Positions 34,460 through 42,906 of a stretch of 64,000 nt of DNA are shown in pieces. The translations under genes and the position numbers were made by a program. The notes under the pieces are model-generated. The model saw only the letters and a program-made list of their open reading frames with translations. It searched no databases and was not told the DNA's origin. The stretch is from assembly GCF_001665235.1 (NCBI RefSeq), contig NZ_LZSC01000041.1, positions 1 to 64,000 of the forward strand, read 5' to 3'. Each line of letters opens with the position of its first letter. The stretch's first letter is position 1. The stretch is from Mycobacterium sp. 1100029.7. Lineage in GTDB: Bacteria; Actinomycetota; Actinomycetes; Mycobacteriales; Mycobacteriaceae.

Positions 34460-35603
34460 GGCGCCCGAGCTTCAGCTCATGCTGGGCGATCATGTTGCGG
34501 AACACCTCCATGGTGCCGCCGTAGATGCCGGCGGGCACGGCGTGACGAAAGATGAACTCGATGGCGCCATTATCAGCGAAGTCCGCTGATCCCGGGGTGT
34601 CGGTCGGCAGCGCGGACGCCGCCCCCAGTAGATCCATCAATTCCGGTGATACGTCGCGCATCGTCTGAATCAGCGCGACGCGCCCGTACATCCCCGGCGT
34701 CGACAGCGCCGCCTCGATGCGGGCCATACTGCGGCCCAGCCGGTACTTAGCCGCGTCGTCGGCTCCTTGCCCCAGCACCGCGGCCACCCCGTCGGCCGCC
34801 TCGGCCATCAGGTGCCCGTGCTCGGACATCATCGAAATGTTTTGCAGGCCTTGATCGTCGGGATCGGTGATGCCGTGTTCGGCATCAAGAGCGAACCGCA
34901 TCACCGTCCAGCCGCCGTTGACCTCACCGATGCGGTAACGGTCCTCGACCCGGACATCGCTGTAATACACGATGTTGGTGCGGTCGCCGTCGAGCGTGCG
35001 GATGCCCTGGATTTCGATGCCCTCAGAATCCAGCGGCACCAGAAACATGGTCAGGTTCTTGTGTTTACGGCCCTGCGGATCTGTGTTGGTGAGCAGGAAG
35101 ACATACTTGGCGTTCTGCGCGTTCGAGGTGAACATCTTGGAGCCATTGATAATCCAGCCGTCACCATCGCGCACCGCCCGGGTTTTGCAGGTCGCGACGT
35201 CGGACCCGCCTTCGGGTTCGGTGTAGCCCAGACACAGCCGGATCTCACCGGAGAGCACACCCGGCAACACCGCGTCGACGAGTTCAGGTGCCCCGAACTG
35301 CTTCATCAACCGCGCGACGACCGCCGTCGTGCCCCAGTGAAACCACGGCGTGTGGGCGCGGCCGATCTCGAGATGGAAGATACGCCGGCGCACCGCAGAA
35401 AATCCTCCTTCGGACTCCATCTCGAAATCCGATGTCAGATAACCCGCTTCGCCCAGCGCTAAATGCACTGGCTCACTGAAGTTTTCGCCGGTTTCCCGGT
35501 CGCGCCGCCGCACTTCATCCGTGACGTGCTCGGCGACGAAGGCCCGGGTCTGGTTGAGAAATTCCTGGTCCTCGGGCGAGAGGTCGACGCGGGAGAAGTC
35601 CAT
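34443..35603 (-). CDS. Acyl-CoA dehydrogenase family protein
   Basis: A 386-residue FAD-dependent dehydrogenase. LCLGYTEPEGGSDVATCKTRA near residue 125 and GWIINGSKMFTSNAQNAKYVF near 150 are FAD/substrate motifs. The C-terminal AGIYGGTMEVFRNMIAQHELKLGRP has Gly where medium-chain enzymes carry the catalytic Glu (IYEGT), so the base must lie elsewhere, as in isovaleryl-CoA-type members, or activity differs. It directly abuts the LLM gene with no gap. Confidence 0.87.
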   Translation of the reverse strand: MDFSRVDLSPEDQEFLNQTRAFVAEHVTDEVRRRDRETGENFSEPVHLALGEAGYLTSDFEMESEGGFSAVRRRIFHLEIGRAHTPWFHWGTTAVVARLMKQFGAPELVDAVLPGVLSGEIRLCLGYTEPEGGSDVATCKTRAVRDGDGWIINGSKMFTSNAQNAKYVFLLTNTDPQGRKHKNLTMFLVPLDSEGIEIQGIRTLDGDRTNIVYYSDVRVEDRYRIGEVNGGWTVMRFALDAEHGITDPDDQGLQNISMMSEHGHLMAEAADGVAAVLGQGADDAAKYRLGRSMARIEAALSTPGMYGRVALIQTMRDVSPELMDLLGAASALPTDTPGSADFADNGAIEFIFRHAVPAGIYGGTMEVFRNMIAQHELKLGRPSYGG

Positions 35604-36524
35604 TCAGGCGGCGTCGATCACGAGAGTGCGGAACCGGTCCAGGGTTTCGAGCGTGTGCGCGATGCTGTCGCCGGGCAGGTGCACACTGCACCAGGTGACC
35701 CCCAGCTTCTCCAGCTTCTGCACACCCTCGAGGTAGGCGTCGGCGTTGAATGCGTCGTCGCTTGCGCTGCCGCCGTCGAAGTTGGTGAAGGTGATGTCGA
35801 TCGCCGACCAGTCCCGGCCCTGCGCGTCGCAACGGCGCCGCAGATCGTCGATGCCGGCGGTGAGCTTCTCCAGCGAGTCGATGACGGCGGTACCGGCGGT
35901 CTGGGCCAACTGCGGCGGAGCGGGGAACGGGCACCAGCCGTCGCCGTATTGCGCCACCCGCTGGCGCGACGCGGTGGTGTTACCGCCGATCCAGATCGGC
36001 GGGTGCGGGTTGCTGACCGGGCGGGGATGCGCGGTGATGCCGCGGGCGCTGAAATGCTTTCCCTCATAAGTGATGTCGTCACCGGTCCAGATCGCGCGGA
36101 TCACTTGCAGGGCTTCCTCGAACAGCTCGGCACGCTCGTCGTAGCTGACCCCCAACGCCGCGAACTCGCGCTTGAGGTAGCCCACGCCCACGGCGAGAGT
36201 GAAGCGCCCTCCGGAGAGCAGGTCTAGCGAAGCGCCGGATTTGGCCACTACGAACGGGTTTCGATACGGGAGCACCACGATGTTGGGGATCAGCTGCAGT
36301 GTCGAGGTAGTGGCCGCTGCGAAAGCCAATGCGACGAAAGGATCTAACGCGTCGTGCCCACCGGCCTCCAACCACCGCTGCGAGGGCGCCGGATGATCGG
36401 TGAACCCGAAGCCGTGGATGCCGGCCGCCTCGGTCGCCGCGGCCACCTTCCCGATGCCGTCCCCGCTCACCAGCTCCGGGTTGTAGGGATGGCTGTGCAT
36501 CGGGTGCGTGATGGTGAACCGCAT
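35604..36524 (-). CDS. LLM-class (F420-dependent type) oxidoreductase
   Basis: A 306-residue luciferase-like TIM-barrel protein. GFTDHPAPSQRW near residue 38, PNIVVLPYRNPFVVAKSGASLDLLSGGRFTLAVGVGYLKREF near 80-120 and PPIWIGGNT near 195 are typical of mycobacterial F420-dependent members. Located in an operon with a thioesterase and an acyl-CoA dehydrogenase; it may act on a pathway ketone or as an enoyl reductase. The cofactor is inferred from family. Confidence 0.85.
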   Translation of the reverse strand: MRFTITHPMHSHPYNPELVSGDGIGKVAAATEAAGIHGFGFTDHPAPSQRWLEAGGHDALDPFVALAFAAATTSTLQLIPNIVVLPYRNPFVVAKSGASLDLLSGGRFTLAVGVGYLKREFAALGVSYDERAELFEEALQVIRAIWTGDDITYEGKHFSARGITAHPRPVSNPHPPIWIGGNTTASRQRVAQYGDGWCPFPAPPQLAQTAGTAVIDSLEKLTAGIDDLRRRCDAQGRDWSAIDITFTNFDGGSASDDAFNADAYLEGVQKLEKLGVTWCSVHLPGDSIAHTLETLDRFRTLVIDAA

Positions 36525-36529
36525 GGCCG

Positions 36530-37411
36530 TCAGAACCGGGCGCGCGAGTCGATCGTGGTGTCGCTGGTGCGCAGCGGGCGGATCAGTGCCTCCTGAGCGA
36601 AGGAGGCCAGCAGCTCACCTTCTTGCGCGTGCACGGTGCCGCGCACGTACGACATTCCCGCGCCGACCTGGGTGCTCTCGTGGGTGTAGAGCAGCCAACC
36701 GGTCCAGTCCACCGGTTCGTGGAACGCCACCGAAATGCTCATCGGTGCGGTTGACACGGTCAGATGCGCCTGGGCGGTGCCGATCCCCTCGTGCGCGCGC
36801 ATCGTGGTGGAGATGCCCAGATGGCCGGTGAAGTAGGACAGCAGCGCCTTGGCCAACTCGTCGCGGGTCGGGATCGGGTCGTAGTGCAGCCACGCGTGGA
36901 GCTCGGGCGGCCCGACCTCGTCGGGGCTGTTGACGTCGACGACGTCGACCAGGCGCAGTTCGCGGCCGACCATCGGCATCGGCGAGTGGTTGGCGTCGGC
37001 GGGTGCGGCCACCTCGGGGCGCGGCAGGTGGTGCCGGATGACGTCGTCGGTCGGGACGTCGGCCAGCACGGTGATGCTCAGGCAGCGCCGGCCGTTCTGG
37101 TGTACGGCGACCACGGCCGTGGCAGTGGACCGGCCTTCGGAGACGACGTCGATGACGAGTTCGATCGGCGGACCGACGACCACAGCACGGGAGAACACGG
37201 CGTGTGCCGAGCGCACCGACTTGTCGGGGAATCGCTTGGCCACCGCGACAATTGCCTGGGCCAGCACCTGCGTGCCCTCCACGACCTGGCGTTCGTCACC
37301 GACGGCGATACCGGTGTCACCGGTGAACCGGTCGTCCCCGTCGGCTTGCACGTCGAACAGGTCCAGCAGCCCTTGCACCGTCCACTCGGTCTGCTCAGAT
37401 TCGGTGGTCAA
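36530..37411 (-). CDS. Acyl-CoA thioesterase (double-hotdog, TesB-like)
   Basis: A 293-residue protein with a double-hotdog layout: residues about 10-130 (SVRSAHAVFSRAVVVGPPIELVIDVVSEGRS) and about 155-285 (GISTTMRAHEGIG, MSISVAFHEPVDWTGWLLYTHES). The HEPVDWTGWLLY motif is characteristic of TesB. First gene of a three-gene minus-strand operon. The shared 27-bp element lies 42 bases upstream of its start. Confidence 0.85.
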   Translation of the reverse strand: MTTESEQTEWTVQGLLDLFDVQADGDDRFTGDTGIAVGDERQVVEGTQVLAQAIVAVAKRFPDKSVRSAHAVFSRAVVVGPPIELVIDVVSEGRSTATAVVAVHQNGRRCLSITVLADVPTDDVIRHHLPRPEVAAPADANHSPMPMVGRELRLVDVVDVNSPDEVGPPELHAWLHYDPIPTRDELAKALLSYFTGHLGISTTMRAHEGIGTAQAHLTVSTAPMSISVAFHEPVDWTGWLLYTHESTQVGAGMSYVRGTVHAQEGELLASFAQEALIRPLRTSDTTIDSRARF

Positions 37412-37452
37412 ATCGCACTCCAGCTCTCGGGCTTGCAGGTCACGGCTCAGCG

Positions 37453-37479
37453 TGACACTTTGAGCAAGATTTGTAAAGC
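37453..37479. promoter_or_regulatory. 27-bp shared element, copy 2
   Basis: TGACAC, 11 bases, then TTTGTAAAGC. It lies 42 bases before the thioesterase start at 37411, a position suited to overlap its promoter. Confidence 0.65.
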
Positions 37480-37693
37480 TCGTCTAACAAAGCGCAGAGC
37501 GGCAACGCAATTGCTGCCCCAGGTCAAGACGTCAGACTGTTTTCGCGCACGATGACGATTGAGGTGCCCAAGCATGCGCCACCGCCCGGCCGACGCTTCG
37601 AGCGGGCCAATGCGGCGCGCCTCGACGCCTACCCCGAGGGCGCCGCCCGCGCGCCGGCCCGGGTGGCAGATTGACACCGGCATCGCCGTTGCC

Positions 37694-37720
37694 TGACACT
37701 TTTGCGGTGTTTTGTAAAGC
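37694..37720. promoter_or_regulatory. 27-bp shared element, copy 3
   Basis: TGACAC, 11 bases, then TTTGTAAAGC, ending 27 bases before the SMP-30 start at 37748. The inner spacer differs from copies 1 and 2 while the ends are identical, as expected of a two-part binding site. Confidence 0.65.
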
Positions 37721-37747
37721 GGAGTCCAGTCCCCCGGGCGTGACCGG

Positions 37748-38575
37748 ATGATTCCCGAGCAGCTGGCCAACGGGTTCTGCTTCGGCGAAGGGCCCCGGTG
37801 GTTCGAGGGCCTGCTCTGGTTCTCCGACATGCTGGGCGAGGCGGTGCACACCTCAACCCTGGGCGGCGCGCTGACCACGCTGCCGTTACCCGGGCACTCC
37901 CCCTCCGGCCTGGGCTTCCGTCCCGACGGCTCACTGCTGATCGTTTCGGCCGACGACCGCAAGGTGCTGCGCTACGACGGCGAAACGACCGTCGAGATCG
38001 CCGATCTCACCGATCGGGTGCCGGCGGCACTCGGCGACATGGTCATCGACGACACCGGGCGGGCCTACATCGGCTCCCAGGCCCCCCAAGCTCGCGGGGG
38101 CGGCGTCATCGTGCGCCTGGACCCCGACGACAGCGTCTCCGTCGTCGCGACTGACCTCGACTTTCCCAACGGCATGGTCATCACCGCGGATCGCCAGACG
38201 TTGATCGTCGCCGAATCGATCGGACGGCGGCTGACCGCATTCACGATCGACGAGGACGGCGGGCTGGGTGACCGGCGGATCTTCGCCGACGGTTTGGACG
38301 GGCCACCCGACGGCATCGCGCTGGACGCCGAGGACGGCGTGTGGACGTCGATGACGCTGGCGCACCAGTTCGAGCGGATCGTCGAGGGCGGCGCCGTCAC
38401 CGACCGCATCGACATGGGCGAGCGCGTCGCCATCGCCTGCACGTTGGGCGGGCCGGAACGGCGCATCCTGTTCTTGCTGTCGAGCACCGACGCTTATCCG
38501 CAGCGCCTGGTGGGCACCCGGCAGTCGCGGCTGGACGCCGTGCAGGTCGCCACCCCCGGCGCCGGGCTGCCCTGA
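37748..38575 (+). CDS. SMP-30/gluconolactonase-like beta-propeller protein
   Basis: A 275-residue six-bladed propeller of the SMP-30/LRE family. FGEGPRWFEGLLWFSDM near residue 12 supplies the first metal ligand (Glu), FPNGMVITADRQTLIVAES near 140 the Asn, and PDGIALDAEDGVW near 195 the Asp. Members hydrolyse lactones with a divalent metal. Next to a Baeyer-Villiger operon, it is a good candidate lactonase for the ring-opened product. Followed after 20 bases by a second thioesterase. Confidence 0.87.
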   Translation: MIPEQLANGFCFGEGPRWFEGLLWFSDMLGEAVHTSTLGGALTTLPLPGHSPSGLGFRPDGSLLIVSADDRKVLRYDGETTVEIADLTDRVPAALGDMVIDDTGRAYIGSQAPQARGGGVIVRLDPDDSVSVVATDLDFPNGMVITADRQTLIVAESIGRRLTAFTIDEDGGLGDRRIFADGLDGPPDGIALDAEDGVWTSMTLAHQFERIVEGGAVTDRIDMGERVAIACTLGGPERRILFLLSSTDAYPQRLVGTRQSRLDAVQVATPGAGLP

Positions 38576-38595
38576 GACACCCGAGAGGGAGGCAC

Positions 38596-39429
38596 GTGAC
38601 CGACTCCTACTACGAGCTGATCGACCCGCCCGGTGGTCAAGCCGACGCGTTGGGTGAGAAGTTTCGGGCGACCGACCTGGCCCGCGGGACCTGGTCCGCG
38701 GCGATCCAGCACGGCGGCCCGGTGTCGGCGCTGTTGGCCCGGGCGCTCGAGCGTTGCGAGCAGCGCGACGACACCCGCTTGTCGAGGGTCGTCATCGACC
38801 TGCTGGGTGGGGTGCCGTCCGAGGGCGATCTGTGGGTTCGAGCGCAGGTGCAGCGCGGCGGCAAACAGATCGAACTGGTCACCGCCGAGATGCTGGCCCC
38901 TGGCCCCGACGGCGAGCCGCGACCGGTGGCGCGCGCCAGCGGGTGGCGGCTGCAGCAGCAGGACACCCAGGCCGTCGCGCATGCGGCCGCCGAGCTGCCC
39001 CGGCCGCGGGCCGACGCCCGCAACCGCAACCTCAAGGCCAGGGAGTGGGACCGCAACTACGTGCACAGCCTGGAGTGGCTCTGGCTGACCGAACCGCTGA
39101 CGCCGGGCCCGGGCGAATCGTGGATCAAACCGACCGTCGACCTGGTCAAGGGCGAGACCATGACGCAGACCGAGCGGCTGTTCGCGGTGGCCGACTGCGC
39201 CAACGGCATCGGCAGCAAGCTCGACATCACCAAGTGGACATTTTTGAACACCGACCTGGCGGTACATGTCTTCCGTGTCCCCGACGGCGAGTGGATCGGG
39301 ATTCGCGCGGAGACCAGTTACGGGCCGGACGGCATCGGGACGACGATCGGCACGTTGTTCGACGAGCAAGGCGCGGTCGGCGCCATCCAGCAGTCCGTGC
39401 TGGTGCGCCGGCGGCCCGGATCGGCCTGA
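38596..39429 (+). CDS. Thioesterase family protein (TesB-like)
   Basis: A 277-residue double-hotdog protein (FRATDLARGTWSAAIQHGGPVSALLARALE near residue 28; VADCANGIGSKLDITKWTFLNTDLAVHVFR near 200). The GTG start is set by GAGGGAGGCAC just upstream; the frame continues further 5' inside SMP-30 but is not protein-like there. It probably releases CoA from an acyl intermediate. Related to, but not close to, the 36530-37411 thioesterase. Confidence 0.82.
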   Translation: MTDSYYELIDPPGGQADALGEKFRATDLARGTWSAAIQHGGPVSALLARALERCEQRDDTRLSRVVIDLLGGVPSEGDLWVRAQVQRGGKQIELVTAEMLAPGPDGEPRPVARASGWRLQQQDTQAVAHAAAELPRPRADARNRNLKAREWDRNYVHSLEWLWLTEPLTPGPGESWIKPTVDLVKGETMTQTERLFAVADCANGIGSKLDITKWTFLNTDLAVHVFRVPDGEWIGIRAETSYGPDGIGTTIGTLFDEQGAVGAIQQSVLVRRRPGSA

Positions 39430-39466
39430 CGTGGAAGCGGGACGGACGTGGCTAGTTCGGCAATAC

Positions 39467-39476
39467 TTCGTAAAGT
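39467..39476. promoter_or_regulatory. Half-site related to the 27-bp element, upstream of TetR gene
   Basis: TTCGTAAAGT matches the TTTGTAAAGC half of the shared element at 8 of 10 positions and lies 7 bases upstream of the TetR start. It is part of ACTT-N4-AAGT. The TGACAC half is missing at the expected distance. It may allow weak autoregulation. Confidence 0.35.
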
Positions 39477-39483
39477 TTCAGAT

Positions 39484-40047
39484 ATGACCCAGCCGGCGCG
39501 GTCGATGACTCCGCCCCTTTCTCAGGACGAGACTGACACCTCGACGCGTCAGCGGATCCTGCTGGCGACGGCCGAGGTGCTCGGGCGGAACGGCAAAACA
39601 AAGCTGAGTCTGTCCGAGGTCGCGACCCAGGCCGGGGTGTCGCGTCCCACCCTCTACCGCTGGTTCGCGTCCAAAGAGGAGCTGCTGTCGGCGTTCTCGC
39701 AATACGAGCGGCAGCTCTTCGAGAGCGGCTTGGTCAAGGCGACCGCCGGGCTCAAGGGCTACGACAAGCTCGATGCCGTGCTGCGCTTCATCGTCGACTA
39801 CCAGCACTCGTACTCCGGTGTGCGCATGGTCGACGTCGAACCCGAGCACACCATCGCCCAGTTCGCGCACGTCATCCCGCAGATGCGCGACGGGCTGCAA
39901 CGGCATCTGCCCGGACCCAACGCCGCGGTGAAGGCGGCGACGGTCATCCGGATCGCCATCTCGCACTACATCGTCCGCAGCGACGACGCCGACCAGTTCC
40001 TGGCGCAGCTGCGCCACGCGGTCGGCATCAAGCCCACTGCCGACTAG
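39484..40047 (+). CDS. TetR-family regulator, likely controller of the catabolic region
   Basis: A 187-residue TetR protein. The HTH is residues about 16-62 (TRQRILLATAEVLGRNGKTKLSLSEVATQAGVSRPTLYRWFASKEELLSAF). The C-terminal domain is short. MTQPARS at 39484 is preferred over a start 36 bases earlier, since the region between holds the half-site. Third gene of the SMP-30/thioesterase operon, itself carrying the shared element, so it is the best candidate to bind all three copies. The effector is unknown, perhaps an acyl-CoA. Confidence 0.82.
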   Translation: MTQPARSMTPPLSQDETDTSTRQRILLATAEVLGRNGKTKLSLSEVATQAGVSRPTLYRWFASKEELLSAFSQYERQLFESGLVKATAGLKGYDKLDAVLRFIVDYQHSYSGVRMVDVEPEHTIAQFAHVIPQMRDGLQRHLPGPNAAVKAATVIRIAISHYIVRSDDADQFLAQLRHAVGIKPTAD

Positions 40048-40062
40048 CTCTTCGGCGAGACG

Positions 40063-41412
40063 TCAGTCGAACAGCACCGCGGCGTTGAGGTATCCGGTCG
40101 GGTCCAGCGCCGCCTTGACCGATCGCATCGCCGCGATATCAGTTGCTTCCCTTGACATTTGAAGGTAGTCACGCTTGCGGCTGCCGACACCGTGTTCGGA
40201 GCTGACATTGCCGCCGCACTGCGCGATCAGGTCCATCATCGGCCCGTAGAGCTCCCGCTCGCCCTCGGGCGGGACGCGCAGCACGTTGAGATGCAGATTG
40301 CCCTCACCGATGTGGCCGAACAACACCGGCACGGCGTCGCCGACCTTGTCGCGGATCAACGCGACCGCGTCACCGGCGAATCGGCCAATGCCCGCCAACG
40401 GCAACGACACGTCGAATTTCAACGGCGGGCCGTACACCCCGAGCACCTCGGCCAGTGATTCGCGGACACGCCAAAGTCGTTGCTGGGCAGCAATATCCAC
40501 ACCAACTGCGGGTTCGGCTGACATCGGTGCGTCGGCGAGCAGGTCCGCGAGGCGTTCGGTCTGGTCGTGGTCGGCGGCCAGCTCCACCAGCAGCAGCCAG
40601 TTCGCCTCGACCGGAGCGGCCAGCCCGAGATGCTCGGCGGTCAGCGCGCCGGCGCGGCCGTCGATCAGCTCCAGCGCGGCGATCCCGTCCACATCGCGGA
40701 AGCGGCGGCCGGTGTCGATCAGCGCCTCGAGATCGTCGAAGCCGCAGACCGCGGTCACCCGGTGCGATGGCGTGGGGTGCAGCCGCAGGTCCAGCGCGGT
40801 GATCACGCCCAGGGTGCCCTCGGCGCCGACGAACAACGACGGCAGGTCGTAGCCGGTGTTGTCGCTGCGCACCAGGCTGTGCCGGCGAATCAGCGACCCG
40901 TCGGGCAGCGCCACGTCCAGGCCGACGACTTGCTCGCCCATGTTGCCGTAGCGCACGGTGCGCAAACCGCCCGCGTTGGTCGAGGCCATGCCGCCGACCG
41001 TGGCGGTGTCGCGGGCGGCCAGGTCGACACCGAACACCAGGCCCGCGGCCGTCGCGGCATGCTGCACCGCCGCCAGCGTGGCCCCGGCGCCGGCCGTGAT
41101 CCGGCGCTCGACGGTGTCGACATCGCCTATCGCAGAAAGCCTTTCGGTGGACAGCAGCACGTCGTCGTGCTCGGGCACGGTCCCGGCCACCAGTGAGGTA
41201 CGACCGCCCTGCACGGTGACGTGCGCCCCGGCGTCCCGGCACAACCGCAGCACCTCGGCCACCTGTTCGGCCGACCCGGGCCGGACCAGGGCACTGGCGC
41301 GGCCTTGATAGCGACCGGTGTGGTCGACACTGCGCCCGGCCAGCACGTCGGGGTCGGTGACCACATGGTTGGCTCCGACAATCCCTTTCAGGTCCGCAAG
41401 GCTGGCTGGCAT
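40063..41412 (-). CDS. FAD-linked oxidase (GlcD / D-lactate dehydrogenase type)
   Basis: A 449-residue flavoprotein. PCMH-type FAD domain at residues about 35-215 (HVTVQGGRTSLVAGTVP, GGMASTNAGGLRTVRYGNMGEQV, VGAEGTLGVITA) and a C-terminal FAD-oxidase domain with the metal/substrate motifs FGHIGEGNLHLN near 350 and SSEHGVGSRKRDYL near 395. It oxidises a D-2-hydroxy acid such as D-lactate, glycolate or D-2-hydroxyglutarate. Start MPASLADLKG at 41412. Confidence 0.87.
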   Translation of the reverse strand: MPASLADLKGIVGANHVVTDPDVLAGRSVDHTGRYQGRASALVRPGSAEQVAEVLRLCRDAGAHVTVQGGRTSLVAGTVPEHDDVLLSTERLSAIGDVDTVERRITAGAGATLAAVQHAATAAGLVFGVDLAARDTATVGGMASTNAGGLRTVRYGNMGEQVVGLDVALPDGSLIRRHSLVRSDNTGYDLPSLFVGAEGTLGVITALDLRLHPTPSHRVTAVCGFDDLEALIDTGRRFRDVDGIAALELIDGRAGALTAEHLGLAAPVEANWLLLVELAADHDQTERLADLLADAPMSAEPAVGVDIAAQQRLWRVRESLAEVLGVYGPPLKFDVSLPLAGIGRFAGDAVALIRDKVGDAVPVLFGHIGEGNLHLNVLRVPPEGERELYGPMMDLIAQCGGNVSSEHGVGSRKRDYLQMSREATDIAAMRSVKAALDPTGYLNAAVLFD

Positions 41413-41494
41413 GTTCGCGTTATAGCACCCGCCGGTCTCTGCCCAGCACACCGGCTTGGAAGACTGCAGAAACCATCGGATGCCGGGAGGGTGG

Positions 41495-42148
41495 ATGTAC
41501 GACCTCGAGGACGCGATCCGGCAACGCCGGTCCATCAGAATGTTCCTGCCCGATCGGCCGGTGCCCCGCAGGCTGATTCGCGAGTCGCTTGACTTGGCGA
41601 TTCATGCACCGTCGAACTCCAACGTGCAACCGTGGCAGCTGTTCTTCGCTTCCGGCTCGGCGCGCGATCGGCTGGTGACGGCGCTGATGACAGCGGCCCG
41701 GGCCGGACCGCCGCAGGTGCCGCCGCTGCCGGACGCCTTCGCCCACTATCGAAGCGACACCGGCAAGGTGGTTTACGGCTCGATGGGCATCGCGCGCGAC
41801 GACCAGGAAGCCAGGCGCACCGCGGTGTTGCGCAACTGGGAGTTCTTCCACGCGCCCTTGGCGGGCGTGGTGTGCATGCACCACGAGCTCGGTCTGGTCG
41901 ACAGCCTGGGCGTCGGGATGTTCCTGCAGACGCTGGTCTTGGCGCTCACCGCTCGCGGGTTGGGCAGCTGCGTTCAGGTGGCGATCGCGGGCTACCCCGA
42001 AGTCCTGCGCGAGCAGTTGGGCATCCCGGTCGAGCTGACGATCCTGTGCGGCCTGTCGGTGGGTTACCCCGACCCGGACTTCCCCGCCAACCACATTCGC
42101 CTGGGCCGGGACACCGTCGAGCAGAAGGTGACCTTCGTCGACGACTAA
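41495..42148 (+). CDS. Nitroreductase family flavoprotein
   Basis: A 217-residue FMN-dependent nitroreductase-like protein. RQRRSIRMFLPDRPVPRRLIRESLDLAIHAPSNSNVQPWQ is the FMN-binding start, and TARGLGSCVQVAIAGYPEVLREQLGIP near residue 160 the second motif. The ATG at 41495 is selected for GGGAGGGTGG directly upstream. Divergent from the FAD oxidase with an 82-base gap; its stop overlaps the convergent SDR by 4 bases. Substrate unknown; quinones or enones are plausible. Confidence 0.85.
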   Translation: MYDLEDAIRQRRSIRMFLPDRPVPRRLIRESLDLAIHAPSNSNVQPWQLFFASGSARDRLVTALMTAARAGPPQVPPLPDAFAHYRSDTGKVVYGSMGIARDDQEARRTAVLRNWEFFHAPLAGVVCMHHELGLVDSLGVGMFLQTLVLALTARGLGSCVQVAIAGYPEVLREQLGIPVELTILCGLSVGYPDPDFPANHIRLGRDTVEQKVTFVDD

Positions 42149-42888
42149 AACAAATCCTTGTGGTTCACGTCGGTGATCAGGCCGCCGTCCATGACGAACT
42201 CACTGCCGGTGGCGTAGGACGACTCGTCGCTGGCCAGGAACAGGATGAACGTCGCAACCTCTCGCACTTGTCCGGGCCGGCCCAGCGGGATGGTGACCAT
42301 GTCCTCGGGCAGGTGCTTGGTCATCGGGGTGCGAATGAAGCCGGGGTGCACTGAGTTCACCCGGATGTTGTGCTTGGCGAGCTCCAGCGCCGCCGACTTC
42401 GCCAGGCCGCGCACGCCCCACTTGGATGCGACGTAGGGGTGCACCATGGGCGCACCGCGCAGGCCCTCGATCGAGGACACGTTGATGATCGAACCACCGC
42501 CAGCCGCGATCATCGGGTCGACGGCCACCCGCATGCCCAGGAACGTTCCGGTCAGATTGACGTCAATCACCTTCTGCCACTTGGTCAGATCAAAACTACG
42601 CAGCGGGCCGAGTGCGACGGTACCGGCGTTGTTGACCAACACGTCGAGCTTGCCGAATTCGCCGACCGCGGTCGCGACCGCGGCGTCCCACTGGTCAGGC
42701 TGCGTCACGTCGAGGTGCACGTAGCGCGCGGCGTCACCGAGTTCCTCGGCCAGCGCCTTGCCCTGGTCATCGAGGATATCGCCGATCACTACCTTGGCGC
42801 CCTCCTCGACGAGCAGGCGCGCGTCTTCGGCGCCCATGCCGCCGGCGGCGCCACTGATGAGTGCAACTTTGCCGTCTACTCGACCCAC
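42145..42888 (-). CDS. Short-chain dehydrogenase (hydroxysteroid-dehydrogenase-like)
   Basis: A 247-residue SDR: ISGAAGGMGAEDAR cofactor loop, NNAGTVALGPL near residue 88, INVSSIEGLRG with the catalytic Ser near 137 and YVASKWGVRG near 151. Closest by eye to the FabG3/20-beta-hydroxysteroid dehydrogenase-like group of mycobacteria. It lies 18 bases downstream of the DapB-like gene and is probably cotranscribed with it. Confidence 0.87.
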   Translation of the reverse strand: MGRVDGKVALISGAAGGMGAEDARLLVEEGAKVVIGDILDDQGKALAEELGDAARYVHLDVTQPDQWDAAVATAVGEFGKLDVLVNNAGTVALGPLRSFDLTKWQKVIDVNLTGTFLGMRVAVDPMIAAGGGSIINVSSIEGLRGAPMVHPYVASKWGVRGLAKSAALELAKHNIRVNSVHPGFIRTPMTKHLPEDMVTIPLGRPGQVREVATFILFLASDESSYATGSEFVMDGGLITDVNHKDLF

Positions 42889-42906
42889 GGAAGGGTCTCC
42901 TTTCGA

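Larger units (their letters stand above)
37412..37747. promoter_or_regulatory. Divergent intergenic control region
   Basis: 336 bases between the thioesterase (minus) and SMP-30 (plus) genes without a credible ORF. It holds two copies of the 27-bp element, one close to each gene. The middle (about 37540-37680) is GC-rich and I see nothing definite in it. Confidence 0.6.

Noticed and set aside
37447..37962. Minus-strand frame of 171 residues through the divergent control region
   Set aside because: It crosses two regulatory elements and the SMP-30 start, has no ribosome-binding site or family resemblance.
39448..39483. Upstream start for the TetR gene
   Set aside because: It would place the half-site and likely promoter bases inside the coding region; the start at 39484 gives a normal TetR N-terminus.
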